From contig CM043789.1 of NCBI GenBank assembly GCA_023974075.1, forward strand, positions 41,430,025 through 41,494,024: a DNA stretch of 64,000 nt, in the 5' to 3' direction. Position numbers and translations under genes: made by a program. Position 1 is the first letter of the stretch; every line of letters begins with the position of its first letter. Under the pieces are notes generated by a model. The model was not told the origin of the DNA. It saw only the letters and a list, made by a program, of their open reading frames with translations, and ran no database searches. Source of the stretch: Chaenocephalus aceratus (Eukaryota > Chordata > Actinopteri > Perciformes > Channichthyidae). Positions 60,378-64,000 of this stretch are shown here, in pieces.

Positions 60378-60429
<52 letters not shown>

Positions 60430-60441
60430 ACACACACACCC

Positions 60442-60491
<50 letters not shown>

Positions 60492-60513
60492 ACACACACA
60501 CACACACACGCAC
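60217..60513. repeat. (TG)n and (CA)n inverted pair
   Basis: TG tract 60217-60285 and CA tract 60379-60513, about 95 bp apart. The spacer contains CTGTGGTTAAACTGGGACAT, which also precedes the CA tract at 56402. Confidence 0.95.
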
Positions 60514-61618
60514 ATTTATACACCTACCAACTCGCATGTGAGCCGCCACACACTCGATGCTGACATCGGCACTCAGTCACTCTGCACCAAGTTATATTTC
60601 CACCTTATAAAGTGCATTGAACAATAAACTAACATCTTATGTTGCTACACATATTGTTTTAATCTTATCTTTTTTTCTGCATTTTGCTTAACTTAATATT
60701 ATGCTTATATATGTTTTATACTTTTTTGGACAATTCACTTTACCTTCTAATGTTTATTTATGTGTATAGAGTTATACTGTCTACCTTCTGAAATAGTATT
60801 ATTTTTACTTATTTTTAATTTGATCTTTTATTGTAAAATATATTTTATATATATGTATAGCTCAATACATATATTTATTTCATTTTTATTTGATAATTGT
60901 TCTGCACATTCTGACTTTATCTTATTAAGATGTTCATATTTCATATTTTTTTATTTTGTATCTGATATTTGTATTTATCCCAGGAAAAAGTCTGACTGCC
61001 CAAAATTGCTTTTTGAATCCCCTCTGGAAGCAGCTTTGGATGTGTTGAGACTTTTTCTAATAGAAATTCATTGAGCAGAGGGGGGGCCATGACGCATTCT
61101 ATAATCTGCAGGTCTCCCTCGTAAAAGAGATCCATGATCTCAAGGGACCTGTCTGTCTAAGTAAAGGTTTGAAATGAAATGGAATCATGTATTGGTTGTT
61201 ACGAATGATGCGGACCTTCAAAGATCTTAACAAAGAGACAGAAACAAACACATGGACCAAAAGCCACGTCCCTTTAGTCAAGGATGTGTTTTTATGTGTC
61301 TGATAAGAACAAGTTCACTTTCAAGTCAGTATCAAGTGAGTAAGATGCTGTGGAAACCTTAAAGACATCTTTTCAAATGTTCATCTACAAGAAAAGCGTC
61401 AGAACCCCTTTGTGTGGATGCTCTGAGCGTCTGACGCTCCGTCAGCCTGTGTTCCTCTCCTCCACGAAACAACAAACATGCCGTTCATTTAAATCGTGAC
61501 CTAGAAATGCTCATAAACTCATCTCCGTATTCATTAGCCGTGCGCATCCTCGCTGAGATGCTCTTTTTCTGCATTGGCATTCATTTCTCCTTCTCTGAAG
61601 TCCTCGTCTATCCTCTCC

Positions 61619-61621
<3 letters not shown>
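60514..61621. other. Intergenic, nothing recognised
   Basis: AT-rich in the left half, repeat-poor and GC-moderate at 61380-61620. The 104-aa frame at 60760-61074 is AT-driven and hydrophobic, without known domains. Confidence 0.5.

Positions 61622-61650
<29 letters not shown>
61622..61650. repeat. Poly-C run of 29 bases
   Basis: One of several C homopolymers in the window (others at 4816-4836 and 47427-47446). The length is likely to be inaccurate in any read-based assembly. Confidence 0.9.
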
Positions 61651-61749
61651 ACACTGTGAAGAGTTAGTTTAGTCAGGGCGTCATGCCTCTGGCACCGCTC
61701 GGAAATCAGGTTTCCTATTAAGCCTCGGAAAGTTGAATCGGGGGGCAGG

Positions 61750-61788
<39 letters not shown>

Positions 61789-61793
61789 TATGT

Positions 61794-61847
<54 letters not shown>

Positions 61848-62012
61848 ACTAGCATTACTATACTTGTGGGGACCTACATCTGTTTACACAGTCACGTGTG
61901 GGGACTGGCTTCCCTTATGGGGACAAAATGGAGGTCCCCATAAGGGGAATCATTCATTTTAGGGCGAAGACTTGGTTAGGATTAGGATTAGGGTTAGGGT
62001 AAGGATTAGGTT
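61750..62012 (+). repeat. Composite TG/telomere-like repeat, copy E, left half
   Basis: (TG)n (61750-61847), then GACTAGCATTACTATACTTG and a complete hairpin at about 61911-61945: CCCTTATGGGGAC, a 9-nt loop, GTCCCCATAAGGG. Then TTAGGGCGAAGACTTGGTTA and a few GGGTTA/GGATTA units, breaking at GGTTGGGGAAGAG. The remaining half is at 62946-63142. Confidence 0.88.
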
Positions 62013-62239
62013 GGGGAAGAGCACTGGTGCACTGGCTCTCGGTAGATAGGTGTTTAAAAAACATTAAAAACCTCCGTAAACATAAACCTTATAAAAACCC
62101 TTTTAAAAGCATCATAAGAGCTCCGTGAGGACACGACCGTTTCAGATGAACGGTTAAAAAGTGCAGAGCGGAGCCGGACCACGGAACGGCGGCAGAGTAT
62201 GCCCAAAAAGCAGATCTCCCCGTCCCAGGATCTGGAGGT

Positions 62240-62301
<62 letters not shown>

Positions 62302-62945
62302 TGCGTGTGTGTGTGCGTGTATCGATGTATCTACGTGTGTGTGCGTGTGTGGAGCTTGTCCCAATGGAATCTATAACAGACCCTAAATGAGAGGGGGATC
62401 TAAAATGGCCAATTTAAAAGTGAATCCAGTTCTATTAGTAAAATCCGTGCATGGAAGTGTAAGTGCAGTTAAAACACAAGTGCAATGATACAAATATAAA
62501 TAATTAAAACATTCTCCCCAGTAATATGAATTTAAAAAGTAAAGGGAGTGTTAAAATTAACTAATAATAATAAAATAAAGGAAGGCACACCGGGTTAGTA
62601 AAATCGTATATATTGAACTGGATGTCACTGAAAAACAGAAACCATTAAAATCGAGGTCGGGAAGTTTAAAAGACTCCAAAGGGTAGCCGTTTTCTATTTA
62701 AAAGGGTGGCAGGGAGGTGAAGAGTTCCTCCCTGCGGGCGGTTTCCCGGCCTCCAGACAATAAAATAATTTAAAATAAATATAAATAAACAAATAAAAGC
62801 GTCCCTCCTCATGTGGCTTTGATAATTTTCAGATAAAAACATACACATAAATACATTTAAAATTATAAAACATGTAAGAAGTAATAAAAACATAAATATG
62901 AACACCATTAAGATAAATAAGATAGTGCTGAAAACATGCGATAAA
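62013..62945. mobile_element. Unidentified 930-bp insertion in the composite repeat
   Basis: Separates the left and right halves of one composite copy, so its approximate limits are defined by context. It contains its own TG/CGTG tract (62239-62352) and an AT-rich right half with TAAAACATAAATA-type sequence. No ORF, terminal inverted repeat or clear target duplication is seen. Family unknown. Confidence 0.6.
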
Positions 62946-63072
62946 AAGGGTTAGGGTAAGGTTTAGGGTTAGGGTTAGGGTAAGGCATGTGTTGGTTATG
63001 GTTAAGGTTAGGATAAGTCTCCAGGAAATGCATGTAAGTCAATGTAATGTCCCCTGAAGTGATGTATACATG

Positions 63073-63142
<70 letters not shown>
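62946..63142 (+). repeat. Composite TG/telomere-like repeat, copy E, right half
   Basis: GGGTTA units, then GGCATGTGTTGGTTATGG, GGATAAGTCTCCAGGAAATG, GTATACATGGTATG and (TG)n to 63142. Confidence 0.88.
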
Positions 63143-63143
<1 letters not shown>

Positions 63144-63420
63144 GGGTGGACTTTATTTTGGAGGATCTTGGCACAGAGAGACCAGTGGTCTTTGAGCAGC
63201 TGTTTAACATATCGCTCCTAGTCAAACAGGAAGTAGTTAGGTTTAGTATATTTCAATGGAGAGTAACAGATTACATGTAACAGGATTACATAATTACGAA
63301 ACAAAGAAAGTAGCTGTATTCCCTTAAAGTCACATACAAAATCTGATTGCTGATATTGTAAACATTGGGTAATATACTAGCAGGATTACATGTTCCTAAA
63401 AACCTAAAAATAGCATATTA

Positions 63421-63787
63421 GGCGCTTTCACACCGCAGTGCTTTCCCCACAAAGGTTCATCAGAACTCTTTAGTCCTCATGAACTAAATACAGATCGCGT
63501 TCACACCGGAATAAATCCCTGGGGGAGGATTACGCAAATGAAGCCTCTGACGTCACTTCTTCTTCTTCTGCTTTGGATTTACTGGCAGGCCAACAACGTC
63601 ACGGCGCATACTGCCACCCGGAGTCCCCGGAGTTGGGCACTGGCTGCAGTCGAAGCCGCTGGGACGGAAAAGGAGGTGAAAAAGTTCTCATGAACTAATT
63701 TTAGTTCCGGCTCTTTTTGGTGTGAACGCAACATTTCAGAACTATATCGGAACTAAAGTGGGAAAAGTGCTGCGGTGTGAACGCGCC
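63421..63787. mobile_element. Non-autonomous terminal-inverted-repeat element (367 bp)
   Basis: The ends are GGCGCTTTCACACCGCAG and, inverted, GGCGCGTTCACACCGCAG, flanked by TA (TTA on the left, TAT on the right). It interrupts a dispersed repeat whose uninterrupted paralogue is near 40640-40700. There is no ORF. The TA or TWA target leaves Tc/mariner and PIF/Harbinger both open. Confidence 0.8.
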
Positions 63788-63879
63788 TATTGTGTTTGTT
63801 GTAAAAGGATCAGATGTTATATCTTCTCTGTGAGCTGTGCTGTTCTGTAGGAGAATACTTTCAGAGTGAGTCTATACTG

Positions 63880-64000
63880 CTGCCTGAATCATGATCAAAA
63901 CAATCCTATTCTGTAAAACTGTGAAGTCCACTGAGACACATTTAACATTTGTGATATTGGGCGATATAAATACACATTGATTGATTGATTGATATTTGAT
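63880..64000 (+). mobile_element. LINE 3' tail, same family as the minisatellite LINE (copy V4)
   Basis: AACTGTGAAGTCCACTGAGA, ATTTGTGATATTGGGCGATA and an (ATTG)n tail match the end of 24640-24727. No minisatellite units are present, and the copy runs to the edge of the window. Confidence 0.75.

Overview
The window is vertebrate nuclear DNA, almost certainly from a teleost fish. It has one split protein-coding gene with U2-type GT-AG introns. The rest is long non-coding DNA crowded with (CA)n/(TG)n tracts and typical fish transposons: L2-clade and Rex3/RTE LINEs, Tc1, hAT, piggyBac-like and PIF/Harbinger-like non-autonomous elements. No bacterial or viral gene organisation is present. The species cannot be named from sequence alone.

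The gene is cldn19 (claudin-19), on the + strand from 1747 to about 15.95 kb. Coding exons are 1747-1969, 7277-7441, 7722-7807 and 8835-8991, with an alternative last exon at 14995-15043. Exon 4 can be read to its own stop, giving a C-terminus ending REYV. It can instead be spliced from an internal donor, six bases upstream of that stop codon, to exon 5, giving a longer tail ending EQYL. Human CLDN19 has the same two-tail arrangement. Exon 3 as given is 86 bp instead of 85 and holds three apparent one-base indels, so the frame is broken. Sequencing or assembly error is the first suspicion, a damaged gene the second.

Region by region. 1-1746: upstream and 5'UTR sequence with a TG tract, a CTC repeat and a copy of an unnamed dispersed repeat. 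1747-15.95 kb: cldn19, its introns carrying TTAA-flanked elements, two hAT elements, L2 tails and telomere-like CCCTAA arrays. 16-22.5 kb: a Harbinger-like element, a TTAA-flanked element with a 34-bp perfect hairpin, and a 1.15-kb GATA/GATG array. 22.5-33.5 kb: copies of a composite TG/telomere-like repeat, LINE copies with a 15-bp minisatellite in their 3' region, a solo-LTR-like element, and a Tc1/LINE chimera flanked by a 120-bp duplication. 34-46 kb: three hAT elements with perfect 8-bp target duplications and a 1.1-kb terminal-inverted-repeat element. 48.6-51.03 kb: an L2 LINE on the minus strand interrupted by a Rex3 insertion, giving an in-frame L2-Rex3 chimeric ORF. 51-64 kb: many microsatellites, a foldback Harbinger-like element, a third minisatellite LINE, a piggyBac-like element carrying a composite repeat, and another composite repeat split by a 930-bp insert.

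No second cellular gene is supported downstream of cldn19. The remaining reading frames are microsatellite translations or transposon remnants. The best candidate for something undescribed is the composite TG/telomere-like/hairpin repeat family (five loci within 41 kb). After that come the LINE-borne minisatellite and the Tc1/LINE chimera.
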